From the NCBI GenBank assembly GCA_910586305.1, contig CAJUGS010000039.1, forward strand, positions 1 through 26,161: a stretch of 26,161 nt of DNA, written 5' to 3'. This stretch comes from an uncultured Duncaniella sp. (GTDB lineage: Bacteria; Bacteroidota; Bacteroidia; Bacteroidales; Muribaculaceae). The notes below the pieces were generated by a model. It did not search any database. It was given only the letters and a program-made list of their open reading frames with translations, and was not told the DNA's origin. Below, piece after piece: positions 6,823 through 15,486 of the stretch (positions are counted from its first letter, which is position 1; every line of letters starts with the position of its first letter). The translations under genes were made by a program, and so were the position numbers.

Positions 6823-8058
6823 TTACTTCTCGGGAAGCGAACGCGAGGATATGAATCCCGAAATGAAACCTATGACCACCACGACCAAGGCCGTGAGGGC
6901 CACATCGCCACCCCGCAGACGGCAGGGATAGGCCACTACCGACATCTGTGAATGGTCGCCTCCGAGAGATATCAGCCCCCACTCCTGCTGTACGATACAC
7001 AGAACAACACCCACCGTTATACCGACGGCACCTCCGAGGACTGCAATGAGCATCCCCTCGTCGAGGAAGATGCGTCGCAAAAGCGAACGCGATGCACCCA
7101 TGGAACGCATCACACGCAGATTGTCCTCCTTCTCGATAATGAGCATCGACATGGTGGAGAGAATGTTGAACGACGCCATCACGAGCACAAACAACAGCAT
7201 GAGGAACGTGATCCATTTCTCTATCTCTATCATGCGGAAGGCCGTCTCCTGCTGGCGCAGACGGTCGGCCACCACAAAGCCTCCGCCAAGCAATCTCTCA
7301 ATCTCAGCAACAACCTCGCCGGTATCTGCATCGGACTGCAGGGCCACCTCGAGAGCCGAGGCCTGGGTGGGATAGTCGAAGAGCTTGCGGGCGACATGGA
7401 GAGGAATGAGAATACCGTCCTCGTCATACTCCTGCTCATTGGTCTGGTAGACACCGCTCACAAATACCGTATCCGTAGAAAACGCGCCGAGTGGAAAGGC
7501 CGGATTGATTCGCCCCACCCTTCGCGGCACAGTGAGGACCATCGGTCGTTCCAGCGATGGGCGCGCACCGGTGTTGATGGCGGTGCCGACACTCAGCACC
7601 GCATAATCGAGCGTAGAATCAGGAGCCTCAGAAGGAACATCGACCATGACTCCGTCTATGACAAGAGTGGAAATCGAAGAGACAGCCGAATAGGGACTCG
7701 GAACGCCCTTGACCATCACAGGCATCTGGACTCCCTCGAACACAGCCAGGGCGCGTTCGGAAAGCACTGTGGCAACCATCTTCACTCCGGGCACTTTCCC
7801 CACGGCAGAGGCCAGGGAATCGGCACAGTCGAACACCTTGCCGTCGCGGGGAGTGACACACACGTCCGGACCAACAGCCGACTGCCTCTCGGCGGCAAGA
7901 TCGGAAAAGCCGTTAAAAACAGACAGCACACACACTATGGCCATCGACGCAACCGCTATCCCGGCAGTGGAGATAATGGAGATGACATTGACAGCCGAGT
8001 GACTTTTCTTGGCGAACAGATAGCGCAAGGCTATGCGCAGTGACAATAGATTATGCAA
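6823..8058 (-). CDS. LolC/LolE-type ABC transporter permease (FtsX-like)
   Basis: 411 residues with the FtsX/MacB permease layout. A first transmembrane helix (about 20-47) follows the amphipathic LRIALRYLFAKKSHSAVNVIS, typical of LolC/E. A long periplasmic domain (50-270) and three C-terminal helices (about 280-305, 325-350, 375-400) follow. Proteins of this family extract lipoproteins from the inner membrane together with a LolD ATPase; no LolD is encoded in this window. The start is a TTG at 8058: no ATG lies in frame before Met39, which would remove the conserved N-terminus. Another TTG four codons in is also possible. This is the last gene of the yqeY-serS-rbfA operon, separated from rbfA by a hairpin. 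The family assignment is strong; lipoprotein release as the exact substrate is inferred. Confidence 0.88.
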   Translation of the reverse strand: MHNLLSLRIALRYLFAKKSHSAVNVISIISTAGIAVASMAIVCVLSVFNGFSDLAAERQSAVGPDVCVTPRDGKVFDCADSLASAVGKVPGVKMVATVLSERALAVFEGVQMPVMVKGVPSPYSAVSSISTLVIDGVMVDVPSEAPDSTLDYAVLSVGTAINTGARPSLERPMVLTVPRRVGRINPAFPLGAFSTDTVFVSGVYQTNEQEYDEDGILIPLHVARKLFDYPTQASALEVALQSDADTGEVVAEIERLLGGGFVVADRLRQQETAFRMIEIEKWITFLMLLFVLVMASFNILSTMSMLIIEKEDNLRVMRSMGASRSLLRRIFLDEGMLIAVLGGAVGITVGVVLCIVQQEWGLISLGGDHSQMSVVAYPCRLRGGDVALTALVVVVIGFISGFISSRSLPEK

Positions 8059-8103
8059 GACGAGAGAATTGGTTTTGTGGAAAGTGGGAAGATAGATAAT
8101 ATG

Positions 8104-8141
8104 TTTCGGCAGAGACGCGCAGAAGCACGTCCCTGCCGAAA
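8104..8141 (-). terminator. Hairpin between rbfA and the permease gene (attenuator or processing site)
   Basis: Arms 8104-8117 and 8128-8141 form a 14-bp stem (TTTCGGCAG paired with CTGCCGAAA, extended by GACG/CGTC with one G-U) around a 10-nt loop. No T-tract follows on the minus strand. I see no convincing promoter between the hairpin and the TTG start at 8058, so partial termination or RNA processing within the operon fits best. Confidence 0.6.
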
Positions 8142-8164
8142 ATAAAGGTAGACTTTGGGAGAGA

Positions 8165-8500
8165 CTACTTCTGTAGCAGTCTGTCGATATTCTCGATATA
8201 GTCGAGCGAGTCGTCGAGATAGAATGTCAGCTCCGGGCACTTTCTGAGCTGAAACCTCACTTTCTGGGCCAGCTCATAGCGCACGGTCTTGGCGCTCTTG
8301 GTGATGCTCTCGAGCAGTTCCTGCGACTTGTCGGCCGGGAAGATCGAGAGATACACTCTGGCCACACTGAGGTCTGGCGAAACCCTGACGGCACTCACCG
8401 ACACCAGCACACCGTGGGTCTTGGCTGTCTGCTGTCGGAATATTTCACTCAATTCCTTCTGTAGAAGGCGCGAGATTTTGGCTTGACGTGTTGTTTCCAT
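8165..8500 (-). CDS. rbfA: 30S ribosome-binding factor A
   Basis: A 111-residue protein of the usual RbfA length with a single KH-like fold. The N-terminal METTRQAKISRLLQKELSEIF and the central VSAVRVSPDLSVARVYLSIF are typical of the family, as is the end LTFYLDDSLDYIENIDRLL. RbfA binds the 30S subunit and assists late maturation of 16S rRNA, including processing of its 5' end. The gene lies 42 nt after serS in the same direction, so a translation-related operon is likely. The permease gene follows after a hairpin. Confidence 0.95.
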   Translation of the reverse strand: METTRQAKISRLLQKELSEIFRQQTAKTHGVLVSVSAVRVSPDLSVARVYLSIFPADKSQELLESITKSAKTVRYELAQKVRFQLRKCPELTFYLDDSLDYIENIDRLLQK

Positions 8501-8542
8501 AAAATATTCTGTTTATGTTTTTACAACGTCCGGGAAGCCGGA

Positions 8543-9814
8543 TTAGTTGATGATATCAAAGCCTGTGTACTTGCGCAGACATTCGGGCACCACGATGCCA
8601 TCGGGAGTCTGGTTGTTCTCAAGCAGGGCGGCCATGATGCGCGGCAGGGCAAGAGCCGAACCGTTGAGAGTGTGGCAGAGATGGGTTTTCTTGTCCTCGC
8701 CACGGTAGCGGCATTTGAGGCGGTTGGCCTGGTAGGTCTCGAAATTGGACACCGACGACACCTCGAGCCAACGCTTCTGGGCAGCGGAGTAGACCTCGAA
8801 GTCAAAGGTGATGGCCGAGGTGAAACTCATGTCGCCGCCACACAGGCGCAGGATGTGCCAGGGCAAACCGAGGCTTTCGAGCAGTCCCTGCACATGGTCC
8901 TTCATCTCTTCGAGAGCGGCATATGAGTTCTCAGGCTTCTCTATGCGCACGATTTCCACCTTGTCAAACTGGTGCAGACGGTTGAGACCCCTCACATCCT
9001 TGCCATAGCTACCGGCCTCGCGACGGAAGCAGGCTGAATATGCGCAGTTCTTGACGGGAAGTTTCTCGGCAGGAATGATAACGTCGCGGTAAAGATTGGT
9101 GACAGGGACCTCAGCGGTGGGAATGAGATAGAGATTATCCTCGTTGACGTAGTACATCTGTCCCTCCTTGTCGGGCAGCTGGCCTGTGCCGTAGCCCGAA
9201 GCCTCGTTGACTACATATGGGGGCTGCACTTCCAGATAGCCGGCTTCGGAAGCACGGTCGAGGAAGAACTGGATGAGAGCACGCTGAAGCTTGGCGCCCT
9301 TGCCCAGATAGACAGGGAAACCGGGGCCTGTAATCTTCACGCCAAGTTCGAAATCGATGAGATTGTACTTCTTGGCCAAATCCCAGTGAGGCAGAGCGTC
9401 GTCAGAGAGGTCAGGCATGGGTCCGCCGGTCTTCTCCACCACATTGTCCTCGGCAGTCTTGCCTTCGGGCACAGCGTCGCAAGGGATATTGGGCATACCG
9501 AGCAGAATGTCTCGTATAGCCTTCTCGGTTGTTGCGAGGCGGTCGTTGAGCTGTTTCTGCTGCTCTTTGAGCTCGGCCACTTCCTTCTTGGCCTCTTCAG
9601 CCTCATCACGACGGCCCTCCTTCATGAGACGTCCTATCGAATCGGCCTTCTTCTTGAGGGTTGAGGCAATATTGTCGCTCTGAAACTGGAGGTTCTTGCG
9701 CTCCTCGTCAAAGTCAATCACATCGTTGACCCCTTGCTTACCGTCAAAACCCTTGACAGCAAGACGCGCGATGACGCGGGCGGGATCTTCCTTTATCTGT
9801 TGTAAAGTGAGCAT
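8543..9814 (-). CDS. serS: Seryl-tRNA synthetase
   Basis: 423 residues, full length for a bacterial class II SerRS. The N-terminal antiparallel coiled-coil arm (about 27-105), which contacts the long variable arm of tRNA-Ser, is visible in the charged stretch around KKKADSIGRLMKEGRRDEAEE. The catalytic core contains motif 2 around CFRREAGSYGKD...RLHQFDKVE and motif 3 as NGSALALPRIMAALLENNQ near the C-terminus. It activates serine with ATP and charges tRNA-Ser, and also tRNA-Sec where present. It follows the YqeY-like gene by 16 nt and precedes rbfA. Nothing unusual is seen. Confidence 0.97.
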   Translation of the reverse strand: MLTLQQIKEDPARVIARLAVKGFDGKQGVNDVIDFDEERKNLQFQSDNIASTLKKKADSIGRLMKEGRRDEAEEAKKEVAELKEQQKQLNDRLATTEKAIRDILLGMPNIPCDAVPEGKTAEDNVVEKTGGPMPDLSDDALPHWDLAKKYNLIDFELGVKITGPGFPVYLGKGAKLQRALIQFFLDRASEAGYLEVQPPYVVNEASGYGTGQLPDKEGQMYYVNEDNLYLIPTAEVPVTNLYRDVIIPAEKLPVKNCAYSACFRREAGSYGKDVRGLNRLHQFDKVEIVRIEKPENSYAALEEMKDHVQGLLESLGLPWHILRLCGGDMSFTSAITFDFEVYSAAQKRWLEVSSVSNFETYQANRLKCRYRGEDKKTHLCHTLNGSALALPRIMAALLENNQTPDGIVVPECLRKYTGFDIIN

Positions 9815-9830
9815 ATTTCCTGAGTGTGTC

Positions 9831-10283
9831 TTATTTGTTTAGTAATTCTTTTACCTTGGCTGATATAGCCTTGCCGTCGGCTCGACCCGACAGAGCCTTT
9901 GAGGCAACGCCCATCACCTTGCCCATCTCCTTGGGGGAAGTGGCGCCGACCGAAGCAATGATTTTTTCAAGCTCGGCGGTCAGCTCTTCGTCTGACAGCT
10001 GGCTGGGGAGATACTCCTCGATCACAGCGGCCTCGGCAAGCTCGTTGTCGCGCAGTTCCGGACGGTTCTGCTCTTCATAGATCTGGGCCGTCTCCTTGCG
10101 CTGCTTGGCCATCTTGGCGAGAATCTTGAGCGCAGCCTCATCCGAGAGAGTGCCGTCGCCGCCCTTAGCGGTCTTGGCCTCGAGAAATTCCTTCTTGATT
10201 CCACGGAGAGTTTCGAGCCTCACCTTCTCGCGCGAGAGCATCGCGGCCTTGATATCGGCCGATATTCTGTCGAATAAATCCAT
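9831..10283 (-). CDS. GatB/YqeY domain-containing protein
   Basis: 150 residues, the standard length of free-standing YqeY proteins. The sequence starts MDLFDRISADIKAAMLSREKVRLETLRGIKKEFLEAKTA-type, and has the conserved RKETAQIYEEQNRPELRDNE segment in the middle and LPSQLSDEELTAE after it. The fold matches the tRNA-binding tail domain of GatB (the amidotransferase that corrects misacylated tRNAs), but no amidotransferase domain is present. A role in tRNA handling is usually proposed, without a firmly known reaction. It is the first gene of the minus-strand operon with serS and rbfA, which supports a translation-linked role. Confidence 0.9.
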   Translation of the reverse strand: MDLFDRISADIKAAMLSREKVRLETLRGIKKEFLEAKTAKGGDGTLSDEAALKILAKMAKQRKETAQIYEEQNRPELRDNELAEAAVIEEYLPSQLSDEELTAELEKIIASVGATSPKEMGKVMGVASKALSGRADGKAISAKVKELLNK

Positions 10284-10315
10284 TTTATCTTAATATGCAG
10301 TTGTTTTTTATTCTG

Positions 10316-10323
10316 CAAAGTTA
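10316..10323 (-). promoter_or_regulatory. Promoter -7 box of the yqeY-serS-rbfA operon
   Basis: TAACTTTG on the minus strand, 32 nt before the ATG at 10283. No clear TTTG box at the ideal 20-nt distance; the nearest GTTG is 27 nt away (10351-10354). Confidence 0.6.
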
Positions 10324-10417
10324 ACACTTCATAGCGGAATTACGCTGAGTCAACGCTATTTTTTTTGTCTATTATGATTACTTGCATATAATATGAGGTA
10401 TATTCTACATTTTTCAT

Positions 10418-10425
10418 TAATTTTG
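10418..10425 (+). promoter_or_regulatory. Promoter -7 box of dsbD
   Basis: TAATTTTG, 22 nt before the dsbD ATG. The upstream region is very AT-rich, without a clear TTTG box at 20 nt. With the minus-strand box at 10316-10323 it forms a divergent pair in the 164-bp gap. Confidence 0.6.
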
Positions 10426-10447
10426 CACTTGAATAGCACAAATCATT

Positions 10448-12511
10448 ATGACTAAACGCATATCACTTTTTCTTGTAACCATTTTTGCTGTAATTGCAGG
10501 TCTACAGGCCCAGATCATGAAGCCTGTAAAATGGGACGCATCACTCAACATGACCGGTGACGCCACCGGCGAAATCGTGCTCAAGGCCACTGTTGATCCC
10601 GGATGGCATCTCTACTCTCCCGACTTTGCCGAGGGAGATGGTCCGCAGCCGCTCGTCATAACATTCCCCAAGACCGACGGAGTAAAGCTCAACGGCAAAC
10701 CTGTCCCCTCCTCTGCCCCACACCGTGAGATGGACGAGATGTTTGAAATGGAACTGACATGGTGGACCGGCACCGTGACACTCACTCAGAAATTCACTGC
10801 CACAAGTCCGGAGTTTGCCATTGACGTAGCCCTCACCTACGGAGCCTGCAACGACCAGAACTGCATACCACCGTCCCGCGAGTCATTCAACTTCAAAGGC
10901 ACGGCTAAAGTAAAGCCTTCCGCAGAAGACACCGACAAAAAAGCAGATAAGGACGCCGACAAAACCAAGAATGAAGAAGCCGAGGTATTGCTTCTCGGTG
11001 TGCTCGGAGCTCTCGACTCCACCGATACAGCCACCGTCGACTCTGTCGCGGTTCAAGCTCCCGCAGCCGATTCTGTCGCAGTGGCCGGTGACCTCTGGGC
11101 ACCAGTCACATTCGCAGACCAGGACTCCGACAGCGATATAGCCGGAAAGTCGCTCCTGTACATCTTCCTCACCTGCTTCCTGGGAGGTCTCGTGGCCCTC
11201 TTCACACCATGTGTGTGGCCCATGATTCCCATGACTGTTAGCTTCTTCCTGAAAAAAGGCAAAGACCGCAGCAAGTCGATAGCCGATGCCTGCACCTACG
11301 GAGTGTCAATCATAGTGATCTACGTGGCTCTCGGCCTCATCATCACCGGACTCTTCGGCGCAAGCTCGCTCAACGCACTGTCTACATCGGCCACCTGCAA
11401 CATCATATTCTTCCTCCTGCTCGTGGTATTCGCCATATCGTTCTTCGGAGCATTTGAAATCAAACTGCCCGCATCGTGGAGCAACCGCATGGATGCCACT
11501 GCCGAGAAGACCTCGGGACTCCTCTCCATCTTCTTCATGGCCTTCACCCTCACCCTCGTGTCGTTCTCATGCACAGGCCCCATCATCGGCACACTCCTTG
11601 TCGAGGCCGCCTCGATGGGCAATGTATGGGGTCCGGCCATCGGTATGCTCGGCTTCTCAACAGCTCTGGCACTTCCGTTCATGCTCTTTGCCATGTTCCC
11701 CACCATGCTACAGTCCGCGCCACGCTCGGGCGGATGGATGAACACTCTCAAAGTGGTGCTCGGATTCGTCGAACTCGCCCTCTCGCTCAAGTTCCTCTCA
11801 GTGGCCGACCTCGCCTATGGCTGGCACATCCTCGACCGTGAGGCATTCCTCGCACTCTGGATTGTGATGTTCCTCCTGCTCGGACTCTACCTGCTGGGCA
11901 AATTCAACTTCTCTCACTACGGACCAGCCGACTCAAGCATCGGAGTGTTCCGCTTCTTCCTCGCACTCGCCTCGCTCTCGTTCACAGTCTACCTCATTCC
12001 CGGCCTCTGGGGCGCGCCTCTCAAGGGAGTCAGTGCGTTCGTTCCCCCGCTCTATACACAGGATTTCAACCTCTACGGAGAGAGCTTCACCGAATATGAC
12101 GACTTCGAAGAGGGTATGCGCATAGCTGCACGCGAGGGAAAACCCGCACTCATCGACTTCTCCGGCCACGGCTGTGTCAACTGCCGCAAGATGGAGGGAG
12201 CCGTGCTCGACGACTCGAATATCAAGACCATGATCACCGACAACTTCGTCGTTATCAAGCTCATGGTCGACGAGAAGAAACCGCTCCCCGCCCCCATGAC
12301 CGTGAAAGAATATGGAAAGAATGTGACACTCCTCACCTACGGTGACAAGTGGAGCTACCTGCAGCGTTCTAAATTCAACGCCAACGCACAGCCATACTAC
12401 GTCATACTCAACGATGCCGGACAACTCCTCTCAGGCCCGTTCTCCTACGACGAAAACATCCCCGCATTTGCCTCATTCCTCGAGAAAGGCATCAAGGGCT
12501 ACAGTAAGTAA
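10448..12511 (+). CDS. dsbD: Thiol:disulfide interchange protein DsbD
   Basis: 687 residues with all three DsbD parts. A signal peptide (1-22) leads to a periplasmic alpha domain (25-150) with the cysteine pair Cys134/Cys139. A long charged and repetitive linker follows (156-232, with the repeat DSVAV). The membrane domain (about 236-520) carries the redox cysteines in FTPCVWP (Cys255) and VSFSCTGP (Cys375). The C-terminal thioredoxin-like domain has CVNC (576-579), with GHGC in front. The protein carries electrons from cytoplasmic thioredoxin across the inner membrane to periplasmic reductases. The CVNC active site differs from the E. coli CVAC, which is a normal variation. The stop codon shares one base with the next start, so the downstream gene is translationally coupled. 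Confidence 0.93.
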   Translation: MTKRISLFLVTIFAVIAGLQAQIMKPVKWDASLNMTGDATGEIVLKATVDPGWHLYSPDFAEGDGPQPLVITFPKTDGVKLNGKPVPSSAPHREMDEMFEMELTWWTGTVTLTQKFTATSPEFAIDVALTYGACNDQNCIPPSRESFNFKGTAKVKPSAEDTDKKADKDADKTKNEEAEVLLLGVLGALDSTDTATVDSVAVQAPAADSVAVAGDLWAPVTFADQDSDSDIAGKSLLYIFLTCFLGGLVALFTPCVWPMIPMTVSFFLKKGKDRSKSIADACTYGVSIIVIYVALGLIITGLFGASSLNALSTSATCNIIFFLLLVVFAISFFGAFEIKLPASWSNRMDATAEKTSGLLSIFFMAFTLTLVSFSCTGPIIGTLLVEAASMGNVWGPAIGMLGFSTALALPFMLFAMFPTMLQSAPRSGGWMNTLKVVLGFVELALSLKFLSVADLAYGWHILDREAFLALWIVMFLLLGLYLLGKFNFSHYGPADSSIGVFRFFLALASLSFTVYLIPGLWGAPLKGVSAFVPPLYTQDFNLYGESFTEYDDFEEGMRIAAREGKPALIDFSGHGCVNCRKMEGAVLDDSNIKTMITDNFVVIKLMVDEKKPLPAPMTVKEYGKNVTLLTYGDKWSYLQRSKFNANAQPYYVILNDAGQLLSGPFSYDENIPAFASFLEKGIKGYSK

Positions 12512-13038
12512 TGTCCAGGACCAAGCTTAAAAAATCGCTGGCGAGTTTCGGGGAACCGGAACTTCGCCAGCTTATTTTTGACATCTACGACAAAAACAAA
12601 GATGTGCGCGAACTGCTCGACTTCTATGCCGAGCCCGATCTCGACCGAAAACTCGACGAGTATGAGCAGAGAGCCGACAAGGAGATATTCCGTGTGAGAC
12701 GCCGAGCACACCGCCCGCGTATGTCAGAGATACGACGCCTCATAGCCCGCTTCAAATCCTTTGAACCTGGCGACGAATACATCGGCCGGCTGCGTCTTCA
12801 CATAGCCATCGGCCTCGCCGGCCTCGGAACCACCGACTTTCTGCCCAGAACAGTCAACGAAAGCGCGGAAAAGTTTCTCAGAGAGACAGTCGGCTACCTT
12901 GCCGAACACAATATGCTCGCCGACAGCCTCCCGCGCTTGTCAAAGGCCGCCGACAACATGAGACCGAAAATAGGCCTTTATGACAATCCGCTCCGCTCCT
13001 CTCTCAAACGGATAATTGAAGACTACTCCGGTAAATAA
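12511..13038 (+). CDS. DUF6155-like cytoplasmic protein of unknown function
   Basis: 175 residues without signal peptide or membrane segment. The opening, MSRTKLKKSLASFGEPELRQ, followed by LIFDIYDKNKDVRELLDFY, matches my recollection of the DUF6155 family (KELKKYLKELSKEELEEQI-type starts); this was not searched. The rest is helical and charged, rich in arginine (RVRRRAHRPR at about 51-60). No catalytic motif is recognisable. Its ATG overlaps the dsbD stop (TAATG), so the two are expressed together, which may or may not imply a functional link. Confidence 0.75.
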   Translation: MSRTKLKKSLASFGEPELRQLIFDIYDKNKDVRELLDFYAEPDLDRKLDEYEQRADKEIFRVRRRAHRPRMSEIRRLIARFKSFEPGDEYIGRLRLHIAIGLAGLGTTDFLPRTVNESAEKFLRETVGYLAEHNMLADSLPRLSKAADNMRPKIGLYDNPLRSSLKRIIEDYSGK

Positions 13039-13048
13039 ACACCATATC

Positions 13049-13122
13049 AACACAAACAGAGGCGACCCTCACAACAACCTGTCCGTCCGGACACTGTCGA
13101 GAGGGTCGCCTCTGTTTGTGTT
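13049..13122. terminator. Very long bidirectional terminator hairpin with a nested hairpin
   Basis: Arms 13049-13070 and 13101-13122 are perfectly complementary over 22 bp. The 30-nt loop contains a second small hairpin, TGTCCG-TC-CGGACA (13080-13093). It lies between two convergent genes, 10 nt after the DUF6155 stop and 13 nt from the ABC exporter stop, so it probably ends both transcripts. T-tracts are weak on both sides. Confidence 0.8.
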
Positions 13123-13135
13123 CTTACACCTGGAA

Positions 13136-14968
13136 TCAACGCATCGACTGCATCTCCACCAGTCGCGTATAGTAGCCGTTGAGAGCGAGAAGCTCGTCAT
13201 GTGTGCCACGCTCCACTATGCGGCCTTCATGAAGCACACAGATCTGCGACGCATTTCTGATGGTGGACAGACGGTGAGCTATGACAAGAGTCGTGCGGTT
13301 CTTCATGAGTCGTTCCAAAGCCTCCTGCACCACCTTCTCACTCTCGCTGTCGAGAGCCGAGGTGGCCTCGTCGAGGATAAGCACAGGCGGATTCTTGAGT
13401 ATGGCACGGGCAATCGACAACCTCTGGCGCTGGCCACCCGAAAGGCGGCATCCACGGTCGCCTATACACGTGTTATATCCATCCTCGGTAGCCATGATAA
13501 AGTCATGGGCATTGGCAATACGGGCCGCCTCCTTCACCTGCTCGAGCGTGGCATTCTCCACACCGAAAGCGATATTGTTGAATATAGTATCATTGAAGAG
13601 AATAGCCTCCTGATTCACATTACCCATGAGAGAGCGCAGGTCCTTCACTCGCAGCTCGCGTATATCATTTCCGTCAATACGGATACTTCCTTTCTGGATG
13701 TCATAGAAACGGGGGACGAGATCAGCCAGTGTCGACTTTCCGCTTCCGCTCTGTCCCACCAGCGCCACAGTCTCGCCGGGCTTGATGTGCAGATTTATAT
13801 CCTTCACCACAGGCTCGTTCTCGTCATAGCCGAATGTCACTCCATCATACACAATCTCACCTTTGAACTGTCCTATCTCCTTAGGCTGCTCGGGATCACG
13901 GATGGGATTGACAGCATCAAGGAGAGCATCGACACGCTGCATCGACGCAAGACCCTTCTGTATGTTATAGGCCGCCTTGGAAAGATCCTTGGCCGGATTT
14001 ATGATTGAATAGAAAATCACCATATAGTAAATGAACGAGGCCGCGTTCATACTCGACGAGCCGGACAGAATCAGCGTACCGCCAAACACAAGCACTATGG
14101 CTATCGTGGCCGTACCAAGAAACTCGCTCATCGGATGGGCCAGGCTCTGGCGACGCTGCACTGAACGAGTGATTCGGAAGAAGAGATGGTTGCCCGCATG
14201 GAAACGGTCCATCACCTTCTGCTCGGCGTTGAAAGCCTTGATGATACGAAGTCCGCCGAGAGTCTCTTCGATATAGCTCATGAGCACACCCCACTGTGTC
14301 TGGCCCTGCAGCGATTTACGCTTCAGCCGCTTGCCCACACGTCCCATCACCATACCGGCTATCGGCAGGAGCACAAGCACAAAGAGCGTGAGCTGCCACG
14401 AAATGACAATCATCATGCCAAGACAGACAATAATCATCACCGGGTCCTTGAACAGCATCTCAAGCGACGACATGATGGAATTCTCTATCTCGCCCACATC
14501 GCCGGTCATGCGCGCCATCACGTCACCCTTGCGTTCAGATGTGAAATAGGAAATGGGAAGCGTGACTATCTTGTCATACACAAAGTTGCGTATATCACGG
14601 ACAATGCCCGCCCTCATGGGAATCACGAAATAGTTGCTCAGATATGTGGCACCGGTTTTCAGTCCGGTCATGAACACGAGCAGTCCGGCAAGGGCGGCAA
14701 GGGTGCCGACAGGTCCATATGACACTATGCACTCCTGTGTGGCCCAATAAAAGTTATTGATGGCAACATCCTTTATCGACGCGCTTCCGACAGGCATGAA
14801 TTCATAGGTCGATTCCCTTATCTTGAAAAGCATCTCAAGGATAGGGATAATCAGTGCAAACGAAAATAGGGTCAGAAACGCCGCAAGAAAGTTGAAGAAA
14901 ATGCTGAGAAACAGATATTTCTTGTAAGGGGGGACAAATCTGGTCAGCAATCGCCAGAAATCTTTCAT
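13136..14968 (-). CDS. MsbA-like ABC exporter (fused permease and ATPase)
   Basis: 610 residues, the half-transporter length. Six transmembrane helices occupy about 18-320. The nucleotide-binding domain has Walker A GQSGSGKST (405-413), Q-loop Gln453, signature LSGGQ (509-513), Walker B VLILDE (529-534) and H-loop His565. Exporters of this type flip lipids or lipid A core across the inner membrane, or export drugs or peptides; lipid export is the usual assignment for the Bacteroidota homologue next to envelope genes, but the sequence does not prove the substrate. It would act as a homodimer. The gene stands alone, convergent to dsbD-DUF6155 and 118 bp from secG. Confidence 0.88.
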   Translation of the reverse strand: MKDFWRLLTRFVPPYKKYLFLSIFFNFLAAFLTLFSFALIIPILEMLFKIRESTYEFMPVGSASIKDVAINNFYWATQECIVSYGPVGTLAALAGLLVFMTGLKTGATYLSNYFVIPMRAGIVRDIRNFVYDKIVTLPISYFTSERKGDVMARMTGDVGEIENSIMSSLEMLFKDPVMIIVCLGMMIVISWQLTLFVLVLLPIAGMVMGRVGKRLKRKSLQGQTQWGVLMSYIEETLGGLRIIKAFNAEQKVMDRFHAGNHLFFRITRSVQRRQSLAHPMSEFLGTATIAIVLVFGGTLILSGSSSMNAASFIYYMVIFYSIINPAKDLSKAAYNIQKGLASMQRVDALLDAVNPIRDPEQPKEIGQFKGEIVYDGVTFGYDENEPVVKDINLHIKPGETVALVGQSGSGKSTLADLVPRFYDIQKGSIRIDGNDIRELRVKDLRSLMGNVNQEAILFNDTIFNNIAFGVENATLEQVKEAARIANAHDFIMATEDGYNTCIGDRGCRLSGGQRQRLSIARAILKNPPVLILDEATSALDSESEKVVQEALERLMKNRTTLVIAHRLSTIRNASQICVLHEGRIVERGTHDELLALNGYYTRLVEMQSMR

Positions 14969-15021
14969 ATCACTGTGTCTGGTGTGTTGGATTGGGTATA
15001 TAGAATGAAGTCAAGCCCACG

Positions 15022-15049
15022 CCGACGCGTATAGTCGGATACGTGTCGG
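15022..15049 (-). terminator. Hairpin downstream of secG
   Basis: An 11-bp stem (CCGACACGTAT with ATACGCGTCGG on the minus strand, one wobble) around a 6-nt loop, 38 nt after the secG stop. No T-tract follows, so it could be a weak terminator or a 3'-end stabiliser. Confidence 0.5.
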
Positions 15050-15086
15050 AGCAGGCTGGCAGAAGGTTGTCTCTTTAAAATCGCGC

Positions 15087-15455
15087 TTACTCTGCTGCGG
15101 GAGCGGGAGTCTCGGCAGCAGCTGCGGGAGCCTCAGCGGGAGCAGCCGCAGGAGCGGGAGTGTTGAAGTCGGCGGGCACTGTCTGCTGTGTAGCAGCGGG
15201 AGCGCTCACTCTCGACTGAGTGCCGTTGATAGCTTTGGGCATACAGAATGTCGATAAAATAGCCAGGAGGCAGATAGCTCCGGCAAGTCCCCAGGTGAGC
15301 TTCTCGATGAAGCTGTTGGTGCGGCGCACACCCATGATCTGGTTGGAACCGGCAAAAGAGGACGACAGACCGCCACCTTTGGATTTCTGAACAAGAACCA
15401 CGCAGATAAGAAGAACTGCACAGATGAGGGTCAGGATTATAAGTACAACGTACAT
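15087..15455 (-). CDS. secG: Preprotein translocase subunit SecG
   Basis: 122 residues. Two transmembrane helices (about 2-22 and 54-72) flank the conserved cytoplasmic loop VQKSKGGGLSSSFAGSNQIMG, with GVRRTNSFIEK after it, the hallmark of SecG. SecG is the accessory subunit of the SecYEG channel and helps SecA push proteins through the inner membrane. About 40 residues at the C-terminus form an Ala/Pro/Glu-rich tail (PAPAAAPAEAPAAAAE), longer than in E. coli SecG but of a kind seen in Bacteroidota. The gene is the third of the lptE operon, 31 nt after the preceding stop. Confidence 0.94.
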   Translation of the reverse strand: MYVVLIILTLICAVLLICVVLVQKSKGGGLSSSFAGSNQIMGVRRTNSFIEKLTWGLAGAICLLAILSTFCMPKAINGTQSRVSAPAATQQTVPADFNTPAPAAAPAEAPAAAAETPAPAAE

Positions 15456-15486
15456 ATGTATCTAAATGATTGATTATTAATTCTTT

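Noticed and set aside
6952..8043. 363-codon plus-strand frame opposite the permease gene
   Set aside because: Its translation is rich in His and Arg and low in hydrophobic structure, as expected for the antisense of a GC-rich membrane-protein gene.
13016..14008. 330-codon plus-strand frame over the terminator and ABC exporter ATPase
   Set aside because: It runs through a terminator hairpin and opposes a gene with complete Walker and signature motifs.
14969..15086. Possible tRNA or small RNA in the gap between secG and the ABC exporter
   Set aside because: Only one short hairpin is present; no cloverleaf, T-loop sequence or CCA end could be made out.
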